Assembly (NCBI GenBank): GCA_014238855.1
Contig: JABAAH010000001.1
Location: forward strand, 141,936 to 205,935
Direction: 5' to 3'
DNA length: 64,000 nt
From: Planctomycetota bacterium
GTDB lineage: Bacteria; Planctomycetota; Planctomycetia; Pirellulales; UBA1268
Shown: one piece after another, positions 10,182 through 19,900 of the stretch
Position numbering within the stretch: position 1 is the stretch's first letter
Layout of the letters: every line of letters starts with the position of its first letter
The notes under the pieces: model-generated
Databases searched by the model: none
What the model was told of the DNA's origin: nothing
What the model saw: only the letters and a program-made list of their open reading frames with translations
Translations under genes and position numbers: made by a program

Positions 10182-10940
10182 TTAGGCAACACGGCAGGAA
10201 TTTGCTGAATCTTGCGAACATGAACCACATTCCATCTCACCTGAGAAGGTTACAACCTCGCCAATTGGGAAGACGCCTAGCTCTCCAAGGAGTTGCTGCC
10301 GGTGAGGGCAGGGCGGCACGTCCGCGTGACGAACTAACAGCACCGCATCGCAGCCAAAAACTCGCAATGCCATCTCTCTCCTTCGGAACGGGCCACGAGT
10401 AAACCAAATACCTGCGTCTACCAAGACAATGCTTTGTCTGCTACCTGAGACACTAGTACCTGCTCGATCTCGATGCCACGCCACCGACTGAGAGTCATCA
10501 ATTAATTCACACCAAAGCTCTTGCATCGAATTCAGGCATCGCACCTGCCAACCAGACGCACTGAGGATGGTGAAAAGACCTTGCGCGATCGTTGTTCGTC
10601 CCTCCTGAACCCGATGGCCAGCAATTGCAATGATACGATGACCACTTTCCTGAGCTTCAACAACGCGATCAGTGATTGCTTTCCACTGCGCTGGCAACGC
10701 TGCCAATAAACCTGCCAGCGTATCGCTGGAATTTTTATCACTACAACCTGCTTCGCCTTCCGATGCGGCTCGATTCTTACTTACCACTTCTGTTGTCCGA
10801 GGGCTCTTCTCACCGCTCTGTTCTGTAATTGAGACAGCAGTGACTTCTTCTGACTCCAGACCTGCCGCCTCTGACACACCCTGTCGTGTTATCAACACTT
10901 GTTGGTCTATAAAACTTTGATCGAGGCGGTCGAATTCCAT
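10182..10940 (-). CDS. CpsD/MinD-like P-loop protein with Lys-to-Arg Walker A
   Basis: This 252-residue protein has about 100 low-complexity N-terminal residues, then a fold resembling the tyrosine-autokinase/MinD group: IIAIAGHRVQEGRTTIAQGL (103-122) is the P-loop region. The normal lysine of GEGKTT-type loops is Arg115. SIVLVDAGIW contains Asp175 in the Walker A' position. The C-terminus is Cys-rich (MECGSCS) rather than the tyrosine cluster of BY-kinases, so kinase activity is doubtful. Its ATG directly follows the stop of the upstream gene (TAAATG), which implies translational coupling. The partner protein downstream has also lost its P-loop lysine. Family assignment is moderate; function is unknown. 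Confidence 0.55.
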   Translation of the reverse strand: MEFDRLDQSFIDQQVLITRQGVSEAAGLESEEVTAVSITEQSGEKSPRTTEVVSKNRAASEGEAGCSDKNSSDTLAGLLAALPAQWKAITDRVVEAQESGHRIIAIAGHRVQEGRTTIAQGLFTILSASGWQVRCLNSMQELWCELIDDSQSVAWHRDRAGTSVSGSRQSIVLVDAGIWFTRGPFRRREMALRVFGCDAVLLVRHADVPPCPHRQQLLGELGVFPIGEVVTFSGEMECGSCSQDSANSCRVA

Positions 10941-11555
10941 TTACTTCCTGCTCTTCTGTTGGTGGTAAGACGTAACAGGGGTTTCCGCAAACCGAATAGA
11001 ATTTATTTCTAATGATTCCATTTTCATGACAGGCTGCTGCTCAACAAAAAAGACACGCATCCAGATGACTGCTGCCACCAAAGACAGCACCCATAATGTC
11101 AGCGACGGCCTCGATGCGCCCGAAGGTTGCATTTTTTTCTTGGGCCTAGGCACGCTGGGTTGATTCGTGAGGAGACCTCCTCCATTCCTATTAGCCAAGC
11201 CCCGCTTCTTTGTCTGTCGCTGATTTGTCACAGGCTTTAATACGCCGTCATGCTGAGACTTCTGCTCATTACAAAAAGGTATGGTATCTGGAGGTTTTTT
11301 TTTCACAGGATTTGGCCCAATACTGTCACGAGGAGCGAATTCACAAGAAGCTCTCTGTGTACTCTGTGCCAGTTCCGCATCGTGTCCTTTAAGACACTCC
11401 GATGAACCCTTTCCGTCGTTCAGCATGTTCGACACGTACGTCGATTGTGCTCCCTCTACCGACCTGAACCTACGAACATATTTATCACATCCATTTTCTG
11501 GAAGTGGGTCGTGTTCCAATTGTCGTACATGCGGAAATACTGTGATTAAATCCAT
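10941..11555 (-). CDS. Single-span membrane protein of unknown function
   Basis: I do not recognise this 204-residue protein. About 150 polar residues, rich in Pro, Lys, Gln and Ser, precede one hydrophobic span (about 151-171, LTLWVLSLVAAVIWMRVFF), followed by 33 residues outside. The lysines at 139-141 just before the span predict a cytoplasmic N-terminus. This is the topology of a small membrane anchor for cytoplasmic partners. Its stop abuts the ATG of the next gene (TAAATG), so it is the first gene of a three-gene unit with two ATPase-like proteins. In exosortase and capsule loci a chain-length or anchor protein precedes the CpsD and ExeA genes; this could be a reduced version of it. Confidence 0.5.
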   Translation of the reverse strand: MDLITVFPHVRQLEHDPLPENGCDKYVRRFRSVEGAQSTYVSNMLNDGKGSSECLKGHDAELAQSTQRASCEFAPRDSIGPNPVKKKPPDTIPFCNEQKSQHDGVLKPVTNQRQTKKRGLANRNGGGLLTNQPSVPRPKKKMQPSGASRPSLTLWVLSLVAAVIWMRVFFVEQQPVMKMESLEINSIRFAETPVTSYHQQKSRK

Positions 11556-11867
11556 AACTCTCCTACAGAAAATTTTCGTCTAAAACAAGACAAAGCCTTT
11601 AGAGACTTCGCTTCACTTCGTCAGAGTTTGACCTAACGTCAAGCGGGAGCAGTTATTCAGTTTTTCCCGAACCACCACTACATCCAAGGCCACTCGCCCA
11701 AACCCTCAAGCCCAAACCCTCAAATTGACGACTACATCCGGACTGCGTCTCAAATAAAGGGGGGAATGCTAAGCGGTATCCGAACGTTAGAAACTTGCCT
11801 ATACTACTATGAAAACAGTAGTTTCTTTGAGTTCAACAACGACCCCCACGACAAACCAGAAAGCCCG
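11556..11867. other. Divergent intergenic region before metH
   Basis: This region separates the leftward ATPase cluster from rightward metH and must hold promoters for both. It contains a 14-bp perfect tandem duplication (11696-11723). I looked for cobalamin, SAM and SAH riboswitch cores, which often precede metH, and do not recognise any. The first 102 bases of the tracked metH ORF (11766-11867) are included here because I favour the ATG at 11868. Confidence 0.4.
11696..11723. repeat. Two 14-bp tandem copies
   Basis: GCCCAAACCCTCAA occurs twice with no gap, upstream of metH. It is perfect and short. It belongs to the same class of short tandem duplications found after exbB, fabF and the DUF3127 gene, but it does not touch a stop codon. 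Confidence 0.9.
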
Positions 11868-14800
11868 ATGGAGATTACTAATAGCAGATCGACAGAATTT
11901 CTTGATCTTCTCAATGACCGAATTGCCATCCTTGATGGCGCTATGGGCACAATGGTTCATACTCTCGGCTTAGACGAGCAAGGCTTTCGAGGGAAACCTT
12001 TTCAGGATCATGGTCGAGATCTCAAGAATTGCATCGATGTCTTGACATTGTCTCAACCAGATGCCATCCGTCAAATTCACGCTTCGTTCCTTGAGGCTGG
12101 AGCTGATATTGTTGAGACAAATACATTCGGTGCTACATCGGTTGCGTTAGCAGACTTTGGGCTCTCGGACCAAACCCGAGAACTCAATCTGGCTGCCTGC
12201 AAAATTGCACGAGAAGCAGCTGACGCAGCGACGGCCAAATCGCCTCATAAACCTAGATTTATTGCCGGTTCTATGGGGCCAACAAATAAGCAACTTTCTA
12301 TTGCTGGAAATGTGGCTGACCCTGGACATCGTGATGTCACTTTCGATGAGATGGTTGCCTGCTACAGGGAGCAAGTTGAGGCACTCCTTGAAGGCGGCGT
12401 CGACCTTCTCCTTGCAGAAACAGCATTCGATACGCTGGTTCTCAAAGCAGCACTATTTGCAATTGAAGAAGCATTTCAATCAACAGGTATTGCTGTACCA
12501 ATTATGGCATCATTTACTGTTTTCGAAGGAGGCCGAACGCTCTCTGCCCAGACCGTTGAAGCATGCTTTCAAAGTATTTCACATGCCAATCTTATAAGCG
12601 CCGGGATCAACTGTGCCCTCGGGCCTGAGAAACTACGTCCATACCTGGCAGACCTTTCTCGCATCTGCCCCCAGATGGTGAGCTGCTACCCTAACGCCGG
12701 ACTTCCAAATGCTTACGGTGGCTTTGATGAAACTCCCGAAATGATGGCCTCGGTCATAGGTGAGTTTGCGAAAGATGGTTTTCTGAACATTGTTGGTGGA
12801 TGTTGTGGCACAACTCCTGACCACATTCGCGCAATTTCTGAAGCTGTTTCACCTCACCCCACCAGAAAACCAGCAAAGCCGCTGCGGTTGAGTCGTTACT
12901 CTGGCCTTGAGCTTCTTGAAGTGCGTCCTGAGAGTAGTTTCACAATAGTTGGTGAACGCACGAACGTAACCGGTTCAAAAGCATTTTCTCGACTCATTAA
13001 AGAAGAGAACTATGAAGCCGCTCTAAGCGTCGCTCGGCAGCAGGTAGAAAATGGCGCAAATTTAATCGATATAAATGTCGACGAAGGAATGATCGACGGG
13101 CCAGCAGTCATGACGAAATTCCTGACACTGATCTCAAGCGAACCAGACATTTCCCGCGTCCCCATCATGATCGACTCATCTCGCTGGGAAGTACTTGGAG
13201 CTGGACTGAAGTGCATCCAAGGCAAGGGTGTTGTTAACTCCATTAGCATGAAAGAGGGTGAGGAAACGTTCCTCAAGCAAGCCCGCATCGTCCGAAGTTA
13301 TGGAGCAGCTGTAGTCGTCATGGCATTTGACGAAGAAGGCCAAGCCACAGACGTCGAAAACCGAGTGGCCATATGCGAGCGAGCCTACCGCCTCCTTACA
13401 GAAAAAGCTGACTTCCCTCCAGAAGATATCATTTTCGACCCCAACATTCTTACCGTTGCAACCGGTATGGAGGAACATAATCGCTATGCAATAAACTTTA
13501 TTGAGGCAACGCGTCAAATTAAAGAGAAAATGCCCCTGGTGAAAATATCTGGTGGCGTAAGCAACATTTCGTTCTCATTTCGAGGCAATAATGCTGTTCG
13601 CGAGGCGATGCATGCGGCCTTTCTCTACCATGCCATTAAAGCCGGCATGGATATGGGCATTGTCAATGCAGGACAACTCGCGCTCTATGAAGAAATTACT
13701 CCTGAACTTCTTGAAAGAATTGAAGACGTTCTCTTTGATCGCCGAACAGATGCAACCGACAGATTGATTGAATTTGCAGAAACCGTGAAGGGTGAAGGAG
13801 GCATCAATTCTGAAAAAATTGATGAGTGGCGTGAATTTGATGTTGATGGTCGTCTAGCCCACGCATTATTGAAAGGCCTTACGGATCATATTGAAGACGA
13901 TATTGAAGAGGCTCGAAAGCAATACGACACAGGCCTGAAAATCATTGAAGGCCCACTTATGAGCGGCATGCAAATCGTTGGCGACCTCTTCGGTGAAGGC
14001 AAGATGTTTCTTCCTCAAGTTGTGAAAAGTGCTCGTGTCATGAAGAAGGCTGTCGCGCGCCTCCTGCCCTACATGGAAGAGGAACGAAAATCACAAGGTG
14101 CCGCTGCGAAAAAGCGTGGTCGCATTTTATTAGCAACTGTCAAAGGTGATGTTCACGACATTGGAAAAAACATTGTTGGTGTCGTTTTAGGGTGTAACAA
14201 CTATGAGATCATCGATATTGGCGTTATGGTCCCTTGTGCGACGATCATCGATAAAGCCCGGGAAGAAAATGTAGACATAGTAGGTCTTTCTGGCCTTATC
14301 ACCCCGAGCCTTGATGAGATGGTACAGGTCGCAAAAGAGTTTGAACACGAGAAGTTCGAAGTCCCACTTCTGATCGGTGGTGCCACTACCTCGGCTCGGC
14401 ACACTGCTGTTAAAATTGCGCCTAAATACTCAGGAAGCATCATTCATGTGACAGATGCATCACGTGCAGCCGGCGTGGTTGAAAAATTACTCAACCCGAA
14501 TTCCCAAGAAGCATTCGCGATAGCGAATCGTGAAGCTCAGGCAAGAGATTTAGCGAATTTCCAAAAGCGTCAGCAAGTAAAACTTGTGCCATATAAAACC
14601 GCTATCGAAAAACGATGGACGACTGATTGGTCATCGGCTGAAATTGAAAAGCCTAGTTTTCTTGGCCTGCGACCACTTCCAGTGGTCTCACTTGAAGAAC
14701 TTATTCCTTTTATCGACTGGTCTCCTTTTTTCATGGCGTGGGAATTAAAAGGTAAGTATCCAGGAATTTTTGATGACGCAATTGTGGGCAGTGAGGCCAA

Positions 14801-15560
14801 GAAACTTTTTGAAGATGCGCAAAGACTTCTTGATGAAATTGTTTCCAAACAAAAGCTAGAAGCCCGAGGAGTTTACGGATTCTTCCCGGCTAACAGTGAC
14901 GGGGATGACATCATTCTTTTTGATGATGAATCTCGTAAAAATGAGACCGGGCGGATTTGTACCCTCAGGCAGCAATGGGAACGTCGTGGCCAAGACACTT
15001 TTTATGCCTTAGCCGACTTCATTGCTCCGATGTCGAGTGGTCGAGCCGACTACATTGGTGCCTTTGCATGTACAACTGGGCATGGATGTGAAGAACTCGC
15101 GAAAGAGTTCGACAAAGACCACGATGACTATAACTCCATTATGGTAAAGGCCCTCGCTGACCGGCTCGCTGAAGCATTCGCCGAATGGCTGCATCAGAAG
15201 GCTCGGCAGGAATGGGGATTCGGAAAACAAGAGCAACTCAACACGGATGAGCTTATTTCAGAAAAATATCGTGGAATTCGTCCGGCGCCCGGTTATCCGG
15301 CCTGTCCTGATCACACAGAAAAACCCGGTCTTTTCCAGTTACTCGATGCCAAAAATGTTGCTGGTATGAATCTCACTGAGAGTTTTGCAATGACTCCAGC
15401 GGCGAGTGTCTGTGGACTCTACTTTGGGCACCCAGAAAGCCGATACTTCGCCGTAGACAGAATAACACGTGAACAAGTTGAATCATATGCTGTCAGGAAA
15501 GGTATGCCAGAGCCAGAGGTCGAGCGATGGCTCGCCCCGAACCTTGGATACGATCCTTGA
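11868..15560 (+). CDS. metH: Cobalamin-dependent methionine synthase
   Basis: MetH transfers the methyl group of 5-methyltetrahydrofolate to homocysteine through methylcobalamin. From the ATG at 11868 the protein is 1230 residues (E. coli 1227), so this start is preferred to the tracked 11766. All modules are present: homocysteine-binding barrel beginning ILDGAMGTM, with zinc cysteines in NCALGP and [10 protein letters not shown]; pterin-binding domain with [12 protein letters not shown]; cobalamin cap and binding domains with GDVHDIGKN, where His763 is the lower axial ligand; and the C-terminal AdoMet reactivation domain with [12 protein letters not shown]. The gene stands alone with xerC/D downstream. 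Its use implies access to cobalamin by synthesis or uptake encoded elsewhere. Confidence 0.97.
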   Translation: MEITNSRSTEFLDLLNDRIAILDGAMGTMVHTLGLDEQGFRGKPFQDHGRDLKNCIDVLTLSQPDAIRQIHASFLEAGADIVETNTFGATSVALADFGLSDQTRELNLAACKIAREAADAATAKSPHKPRFIAGSMGPTNKQLSIAGNVADPGHRDVTFDEMVACYREQVEALLEGGVDLLLAETAFDTLVLKAALFAIEEAFQSTGIAVPIMASFTVFEGGRTLSAQTVEACFQSISHANLISAGINCALGPEKLRPYLADLSRICPQMVSCYPNAGLPNAYGGFDETPEMMASVIGEFAKDGFLNIVGGCCGTTPDHIRAISEAVSPHPTRKPAKPLRLSRYSGLELLEVRPESSFTIVGERTNVTGSKAFSRLIKEENYEAALSVARQQVENGANLIDINVDEGMIDGPAVMTKFLTLISSEPDISRVPIMIDSSRWEVLGAGLKCIQGKGVVNSISMKEGEETFLKQARIVRSYGAAVVVMAFDEEGQATDVENRVAICERAYRLLTEKADFPPEDIIFDPNILTVATGMEEHNRYAINFIEATRQIKEKMPLVKISGGVSNISFSFRGNNAVREAMHAAFLYHAIKAGMDMGIVNAGQLALYEEITPELLERIEDVLFDRRTDATDRLIEFAETVKGEGGINSEKIDEWREFDVDGRLAHALLKGLTDHIEDDIEEARKQYDTGLKIIEGPLMSGMQIVGDLFGEGKMFLPQVVKSARVMKKAVARLLPYMEEERKSQGAAAKKRGRILLATVKGDVHDIGKNIVGVVLGCNNYEIIDIGVMVPCATIIDKAREENVDIVGLSGLITPSLDEMVQVAKEFEHEKFEVPLLIGGATTSARHTAVKIAPKYSGSIIHVTDASRAAGVVEKLLNPNSQEAFAIANREAQARDLANFQKRQQVKLVPYKTAIEKRWTTDWSSAEIEKPSFLGLRPLPVVSLEELIPFIDWSPFFMAWELKGKYPGIFDDAIVGSEAKKLFEDAQRLLDEIVSKQKLEARGVYGFFPANSDGDDIILFDDESRKNETGRICTLRQQWERRGQDTFYALADFIAPMSSGRADYIGAFACTTGHGCEELAKEFDKDHDDYNSIMVKALADRLAEAFAEWLHQKARQEWGFGKQEQLNTDELISEKYRGIRPAPGYPACPDHTEKPGLFQLLDAKNVAGMNLTESFAMTPAASVCGLYFGHPESRYFAVDRITREQVESYAVRKGMPEPEVERWLAPNLGYDP

Positions 15561-15610
15561 TTCACGAACCTCATCCGGATTGTGGCTGACGAACTCGATA
15601 CATCAAATTC

Positions 15611-16609
15611 ATGGGCAAGAAACACACGCCAAGGAATCAGGAGCAGAAAGAAATTTCTGCCAAGCGTTCCCGAATTCGAAAGATTGCTTTCGAAGGCCCT
15701 CAACGTGAGCCACTCTCTTCGATCTGTATCGATGAACTTATTGAGCGATTTCTTCAGTTCACGCGACACGAACGGGGTCTTGCAGAAAATACCCAATCCG
15801 CCTACCAAAGAGATCTGCAGACATATGCCGTCTGGCTCAATGGGCGGTCACCCCTGACTGTCACCATTCAGAATCTTGGGGATTACCTCGGAACACTTTC
15901 TGACAAGGGTCAGTCTCGCGCAACAATTGCAAGAAAAGCAGCAACGCTTCGCTGCTTCTACTCCTTCCTGCAACTTGAAGGAGTTCTGGTTGATAACCCA
16001 GCTGAACAACTTGTCTTAGCTCGCCGTGATGACACAATTCCTGCAGTGCTTTCCCCTCGTCAGGTTAATCAGTTACTTGACAGCCCTTCACGCTTTACTA
16101 GTGCTGGAGTACGAGACCGGGCGCTCTTGGAATTACTCTACGCCACCGGATGTCGTGCATCAGAAGTGTCATCACTACAACTAAATGACCTTCGTCTTAA
16201 AGAACAATTCTGCACGTGCCGAGGGAAGGGGAATAAAGAACGAGTAGTACCTCTTGGACAGCGAGCTCATGCTGCAATCACGCGGTGGATGCAGGACCAT
16301 CGACCTCAATTCCTATCGGGAACGAGCGAACAAAACCACGTCATTCTATCTAGCAGAGGAAATAGACTTTCGAGAATGCGAATATGGGAAATTGTTCGTG
16401 AGCATGCTACGGCAGCAGGACTCGCTAACGACATTTCACCTCACACACTTCGACATAGCTTTGCTACTCATCTTGTCGCCGGTGGTGTTGACCTGAGACA
16501 CGTCCAAGAAATGCTCGGACATGCAAGCATCGCCACAACACAGCGATATACCCATGTCGATTCTGGACGACTGAGAACCGTCCATCAGCAATATCACCCA
16601 AGAAGCTAA
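15611..16609 (+). CDS. Tyrosine recombinase XerC/XerD
   Basis: This 332-residue site-specific recombinase has an N-terminal SAM-like core-binding domain (about 38-130) and a C-terminal catalytic domain. The full active site is visible: Arg182 (TGCRASEV), Lys206 (GKGNKERVVPL), His278 and Arg281 (HTLRHSFATH), His304 (LGH) and the nucleophile Tyr313 (TQRYTHV). These are Xer-type motifs used in dimer resolution at dif. An unusual basic N-terminal extension of about 35 residues precedes the core-binding domain; no clear ribosome binding site supports the tracked start, so the real start may be later. It follows metH by 50 nt. XerC and XerD cannot be told apart here. I see no flanking att or dif site, so it is treated as housekeeping. 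Confidence 0.88.
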   Translation: MGKKHTPRNQEQKEISAKRSRIRKIAFEGPQREPLSSICIDELIERFLQFTRHERGLAENTQSAYQRDLQTYAVWLNGRSPLTVTIQNLGDYLGTLSDKGQSRATIARKAATLRCFYSFLQLEGVLVDNPAEQLVLARRDDTIPAVLSPRQVNQLLDSPSRFTSAGVRDRALLELLYATGCRASEVSSLQLNDLRLKEQFCTCRGKGNKERVVPLGQRAHAAITRWMQDHRPQFLSGTSEQNHVILSSRGNRLSRMRIWEIVREHATAAGLANDISPHTLRHSFATHLVAGGVDLRHVQEMLGHASIATTQRYTHVDSGRLRTVHQQYHPRS

Positions 16610-16753
16610 ACAACTTCTTGAACGCTACACTCAAGCTTTCGCCTGATGCCGACAAGCACACGAGCGATGCTTGACGCCGTTTCTCAAACAGTATTCTTGA
16701 GCATTGTTGAGCTCAATAAACTGAGCGTCTCTTTTGAACAAGTATAAGTAGTA

Positions 16754-17242
16754 CTACGGTGTTTGTTTGAGTGGCACAAAACTTATTTTCTTTATCATTT
16801 CAATGAGCTGTCCGTCTTCTATTCTTCCCGACACCGCAGTAATCGTATCAATAATATTGATGTAATCGAGTTCGTAATCACAATCAATCTCAAGTTCTAC
16901 GTCACCGGGAGAAGCTCCGCTCTCTATCGCTACGTCGAAAAATCTAGCAACCCTTTGTCGCAGATCAAGAAAATCTGCGACTGGCTCTCCGTTCATTGAA
17001 ATCCCTGAGAGAACTCCGTCATCACCTGATGCCAAGCGAACTTGAATCGGCGGCAACTGCAATTCATCAAGTGGCTCTTTAGAAGACTTTCCTAATGGCA
17101 TGCGGACATCAAAATCACCTTCGGGGGCAATAATATTAAATGTCAGCATAAAAAATATCATCAACTGAAAAACGACATCTATCATGGGAGTCATATTGAC
17201 TGCCACTTTCTCAAGTCGTCGACGGGGAAGGGTAGGTCGCAT
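16754..17242 (-). CDS. ExbD/TolR biopolymer transport protein (second copy)
   Basis: This is a 162-residue inner-membrane protein with one N-terminal span. VNMTPMIDVVFQLMIFFMLT contains the Asp that takes part in proton conduction in ExbD/TolR, and the rest is a periplasmic domain. The gene starts 3 nt after the stop of the first exbD, in the same operon as exbB. Two different ExbD subunits beside one ExbB are frequent in planctomycetes and Bacteroidetes. It could power TonB-type uptake or a Tol-like envelope function; no tonB or TonB-dependent receptor is in the window. Confidence 0.88.
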   Translation of the reverse strand: MRPTLPRRRLEKVAVNMTPMIDVVFQLMIFFMLTFNIIAPEGDFDVRMPLGKSSKEPLDELQLPPIQVRLASGDDGVLSGISMNGEPVADFLDLRQRVARFFDVAIESGASPGDVELEIDCDYELDYINIIDTITAVSGRIEDGQLIEMIKKISFVPLKQTP

Positions 17243-17245
17243 CTT

Positions 17246-17683
17246 TCAGTCTGGCTTATAAAGGGCACGGAGAGCAAATTGCTGAAATCCCAGTTCTTGG
17301 CAGATTTGTATTACACGCTGAACATCACCAGAATTGGCACGACCATCTGCTCGAACTATGACGGTCGCTCGTTTGGGATCCTTGTCTGCCGCCAGAATAA
17401 TATCTCGCTCTCTTTGCAATGAGCCGCCTATGTCATCAACAGGAACGATTTCACCTGCATAGAGAACACCACCATTGGCCATCAACTGCATCGTGATAGG
17501 CGCTTCAACCACTCCCTCCGCAGGCTTTGCCAACTGACTTGACGGAAGTTGTATCCGTTCATCTTGCTCCGCCTCACTGAAATTCAGCACAAACATAAAA
17601 AAGGTAATTAATTGAAATGTAACGTCGATCATGGGCGTCATGTCGTTCTCAGTTATAGCTGGACCGTTACTCTTTCGTATCAC
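17246..17683 (-). CDS. ExbD/TolR biopolymer transport protein (first copy)
   Basis: This 145-residue protein has a short basic N-terminus, a span containing NDMTPMIDVTFQLITFFMFV with the conserved Asp, and a periplasmic domain. It is separated from exbB by 107 nt, most of which is a six-copy 16-bp repeat array. It differs clearly from the neighbouring second ExbD, so the two may form a heteromeric pair in the motor. Confidence 0.88.
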   Translation of the reverse strand: MIRKSNGPAITENDMTPMIDVTFQLITFFMFVLNFSEAEQDERIQLPSSQLAKPAEGVVEAPITMQLMANGGVLYAGEIVPVDDIGGSLQRERDIILAADKDPKRATVIVRADGRANSGDVQRVIQICQELGFQQFALRALYKPD

Positions 17684-17705
17684 TGAAAAATTCCTGTAGT
17701 TGTAC

Positions 17706-17801
17706 CTGTCCTACTTCTGCACTGTCCTACTTCTGCACTGTCCTACTTCTGCACTGTCCTACTTCTGCACTGTCCTACTTCTGTGCTGGATTACTTCTGC
17801 G
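17706..17801. repeat. Six tandem copies of a 16-bp unit overlapping the exbB stop
   Basis: On the + strand four perfect copies of CTGTCCTACTTCTGCA are followed by two diverged ones (ending TGTG, then CTGGATTACTTCTGCG). The most diverged copy contains the last codons and TAA stop of exbB, so the array appears to have grown from the 3' end of that gene. On the coding strand the other units carry TAG where exbB has TAA. The array fills the gap between exbB and exbD in an otherwise compact operon. There are no spacers, so it is not a CRISPR array. Confidence 0.95.
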
Positions 17802-18642
17802 ATAATGGCACCTTTGAAATAAGCCGAACTGCTTCAGTATCCACGTCACTATTAAGCTGCTCAAGCCAGTTACGAAACAAGTTGAAACAGGCTACGGCAG
17901 GAATAGCTAGCCAAAGACCTATAAGCGTTGTCACAAGTGCCTGCGAAATCCCACTAGCCAACTCGTGATGTTTCGGCTGAGTTGCCGACTGAGCAATGAC
18001 AGTAAACGCACTTACCATACCACTCACTGTTCCAAGCAACCCGAACATTGGCGATAAAGAGCCAATGAGTGACAGATAACTAATCTTGTGCTCAAGGTGC
18101 ATTGCTTCTTCAGCTTCCATTTCACGCATTGCGTCAAATGCTTGCTGCCGACCTACTTGCAATTTAACGAGGCCGACAGAAAGCACGCGACCTAGATATG
18201 AGTCATCGGACTTTGCCAGTTCGTACGCCTGCTGGAATTCTTTTTTATCAAGATGCAGCTCGAACCCTTCAATAAGTTCAGGCGGCATGAGAACTGTGCG
18301 ACGCAGTTGTAAAAAGCACATCACAAGTAATGCAACGAGCGCGAAAGAAAGAGCCACAAAAACTATTACGAACGTAGCACCGAGTGCTTTTATATAATAG
18401 ACAAGTAGATTATCGGGTGCGTTTGAACGGACATCGCCCCCGTCTCTTCCTGAATCTAGTTCTGAAACCAATGGCTGTACTTGGCCAGGCTCACTCTCTA
18501 CAACAATTTCAGGCCCAGCTCCCGGAACAGCAGGCTGACTTTCTTCGCCAACCTGAGCCATCACAATCGTTGACCACAGAAAGACACTACCAAAAACAAC
18601 ATTTCTAACCTGAATCCACATATGATTCCTCGCAAACTGCAT
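17791..18642 (-). CDS. ExbB/TolQ/MotA-family proton channel subunit
   Basis: The 283-residue product starts with a signal-like segment ending at about residue 29, then a Pro/Glu-rich periplasmic stretch, and then three membrane spans. Span 1 is near 85-110. Spans 2 and 3 contain SLIGSLSPMFGLLGTVSGMV and GISQALVTTLIGLWLAIPAVACFN, the conserved ExbB/TolQ pore helices. It would form the proton channel with the two ExbD proteins downstream and drive an envelope process. The periplasmic N-terminal extension is common in Bacteroidetes and planctomycete ExbB proteins. It lies 121 nt downstream of a TPR gene, and an imperfect palindrome sits in that gap. Confidence 0.88.
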   Translation of the reverse strand: MQFARNHMWIQVRNVVFGSVFLWSTIVMAQVGEESQPAVPGAGPEIVVESEPGQVQPLVSELDSGRDGGDVRSNAPDNLLVYYIKALGATFVIVFVALSFALVALLVMCFLQLRRTVLMPPELIEGFELHLDKKEFQQAYELAKSDDSYLGRVLSVGLVKLQVGRQQAFDAMREMEAEEAMHLEHKISYLSLIGSLSPMFGLLGTVSGMVSAFTVIAQSATQPKHHELASGISQALVTTLIGLWLAIPAVACFNLFRNWLEQLNSDVDTEAVRLISKVPLSQK

Positions 18643-18716
18643 CTTAAAACATCCCTGCTTTCTGGCACATCAGCCCGAGAATGATTGCTCCTGAAGACCT
18701 TTCTACGGAGCACAAC

Positions 18717-18736
18717 GAGTACTACGTGTTGTACTC
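18717..18736. promoter_or_regulatory. Imperfect 20-bp palindrome upstream of exbB
   Basis: GAGTACTAC-GT-GTTGTACTC pairs in 8 of 9 positions. It lies between the TPR gene stop and the exbB start, about 75 nt upstream of exbB. It could be an operator or an RNA hairpin that separates expression of the TPR and motor genes. No U tract follows, so it does not look like a terminator. Confidence 0.35.
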
Positions 18737-18763
18737 AATGATTATCAAACATGCTATGTGAAT

Positions 18764-19900
18764 TTACTCTGAAGGCGAATTCAACTGCGTTGCTGCTACA
18801 CTTTCCGGATAACTATTGACTAGCTTTTCTCTCGTCTCCATTGCGCGAAGAGGATAGCCTCCTTCCGCCCACAATTTAATCAGTTGCAACAGCGACTCGG
18901 CGTGAATATCCGGATTTGTGTTATAGACCAAATCGACCGTAAGGTATGCAATCAGTGCCTTTTGATTCTGCTGCATTTCGAGGAACGATTGACCAAGCAG
19001 GCTATAGGCCTTACCCACCAACTCTTCCGCCGAGGAGATCGGTACTTCCTCAGGAAAATCTCGTGAAAGCATTGCCTGAACGAGTGAAACCGCTTCATCA
19101 AAACGGCTCAATGCAATGAGGCTGGTCGCCTGACCGAGACACGCCGCCATCTTTTCCTGCTCAACACCATTGCTGTCAAGATTTTCCAACTGCAAATTTT
19201 CAAATTCAGCAATTGCCTCAAGATGACGGCCTTCAGCCGCTAAACAATTACCACCAAGCCTCCTTGCTCGAATCGCCATGAGCGGTGGCCCTTCTATCAT
19301 TTTGTCATAAAAATTTTTTGCCTTATCAAACTCCCCCAGTGCAACCTCGAGATCTCCAGCCAATTCAAGTAGTTCGTAATAGTGAATTGAACGCGTAAAC
19401 TGATCAATCACTCTCTTCACGCGTCTTAGAGCAAAAGGAATTTCTTCAGCTGTTTTGATCGCAATTCGACCAGATACAACCGCTTGCACGTACGCATATT
19501 CACCACGAATCGCGACCGAGCTACTTTTAAGCTGATTCTCATTTATCTCCTTTACTGCATGAAACGCACTAACAAACTCTTTTTTTACAAGCCGTCGCTT
19601 TGCCTCAATTAAACCCTGCGGTTCATCATCGAACTGAATCAACAAGACGTCCGCAACCCCGATTTCTCGGGGAGCGTCCGTTGAACCTCTTGGGAGCAGA
19701 CGAACAACTTCTGGTGTCAAAGATTCTATCTTTCCGAATAGTGTTTCATCACGGGTAACGACCTGATCAGCTGCATAGACTGGCCTCATATTTAGAAACG
19801 CAATGCACCCAAGACAGACCACCATCAGCCGAAGACATTGACCAGTACACGTGAGAGCATAGCTTGACCCCATTTCCTGTACCTCGCATTGCATAGTCAT
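18764..19900 (-). CDS. Secreted TPR protein of the ExbB/ExbD operon
   Basis: The 378-residue protein has an N-terminal hydrophobic segment ending at about residue 44 (VYAADQ), then a short beta-rich region and an all-alpha region of tetratricopeptide-like helices (for example FDKAKNFYDKMI, FDEAVSLVQAML, YSLLGQSFLEMQQNQKALIAY). Its ATG overlaps the stop of the upstream 1066-residue gene as ATGA, so the two are translationally coupled. It probably works in the periplasm with the ExbB/ExbD motor, in the way CpoB (YbgF) accompanies Tol-Pal. That is inference from gene order. Confidence 0.75.
   Translation of the reverse strand: MTMQCEVQEMGSSYALTCTGQCLRLMVVCLGCIAFLNMRPVYAADQVVTRDETLFGKIESLTPEVVRLLPRGSTDAPREIGVADVLLIQFDDEPQGLIEAKRRLVKKEFVSAFHAVKEINENQLKSSSVAIRGEYAYVQAVVSGRIAIKTAEEIPFALRRVKRVIDQFTRSIHYYELLELAGDLEVALGEFDKAKNFYDKMIEGPPLMAIRARRLGGNCLAAEGRHLEAIAEFENLQLENLDSNGVEQEKMAACLGQATSLIALSRFDEAVSLVQAMLSRDFPEEVPISSAEELVGKAYSLLGQSFLEMQQNQKALIAYLTVDLVYNTNPDIHAESLLQLIKLWAEGGYPLRAMETREKLVNSYPESVAATQLNSPSE

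Noticed and set aside
15611-16609. XerC/D recombinase as the integrase of a mobile element
   Set aside because: Motifs are of housekeeping Xer type, no direct repeats, tRNA or phage genes are near, and the neighbours are core genes.
17706-17801. CRISPR array
   Set aside because: The repeats are directly adjacent with no spacers and arise from the exbB 3' end.
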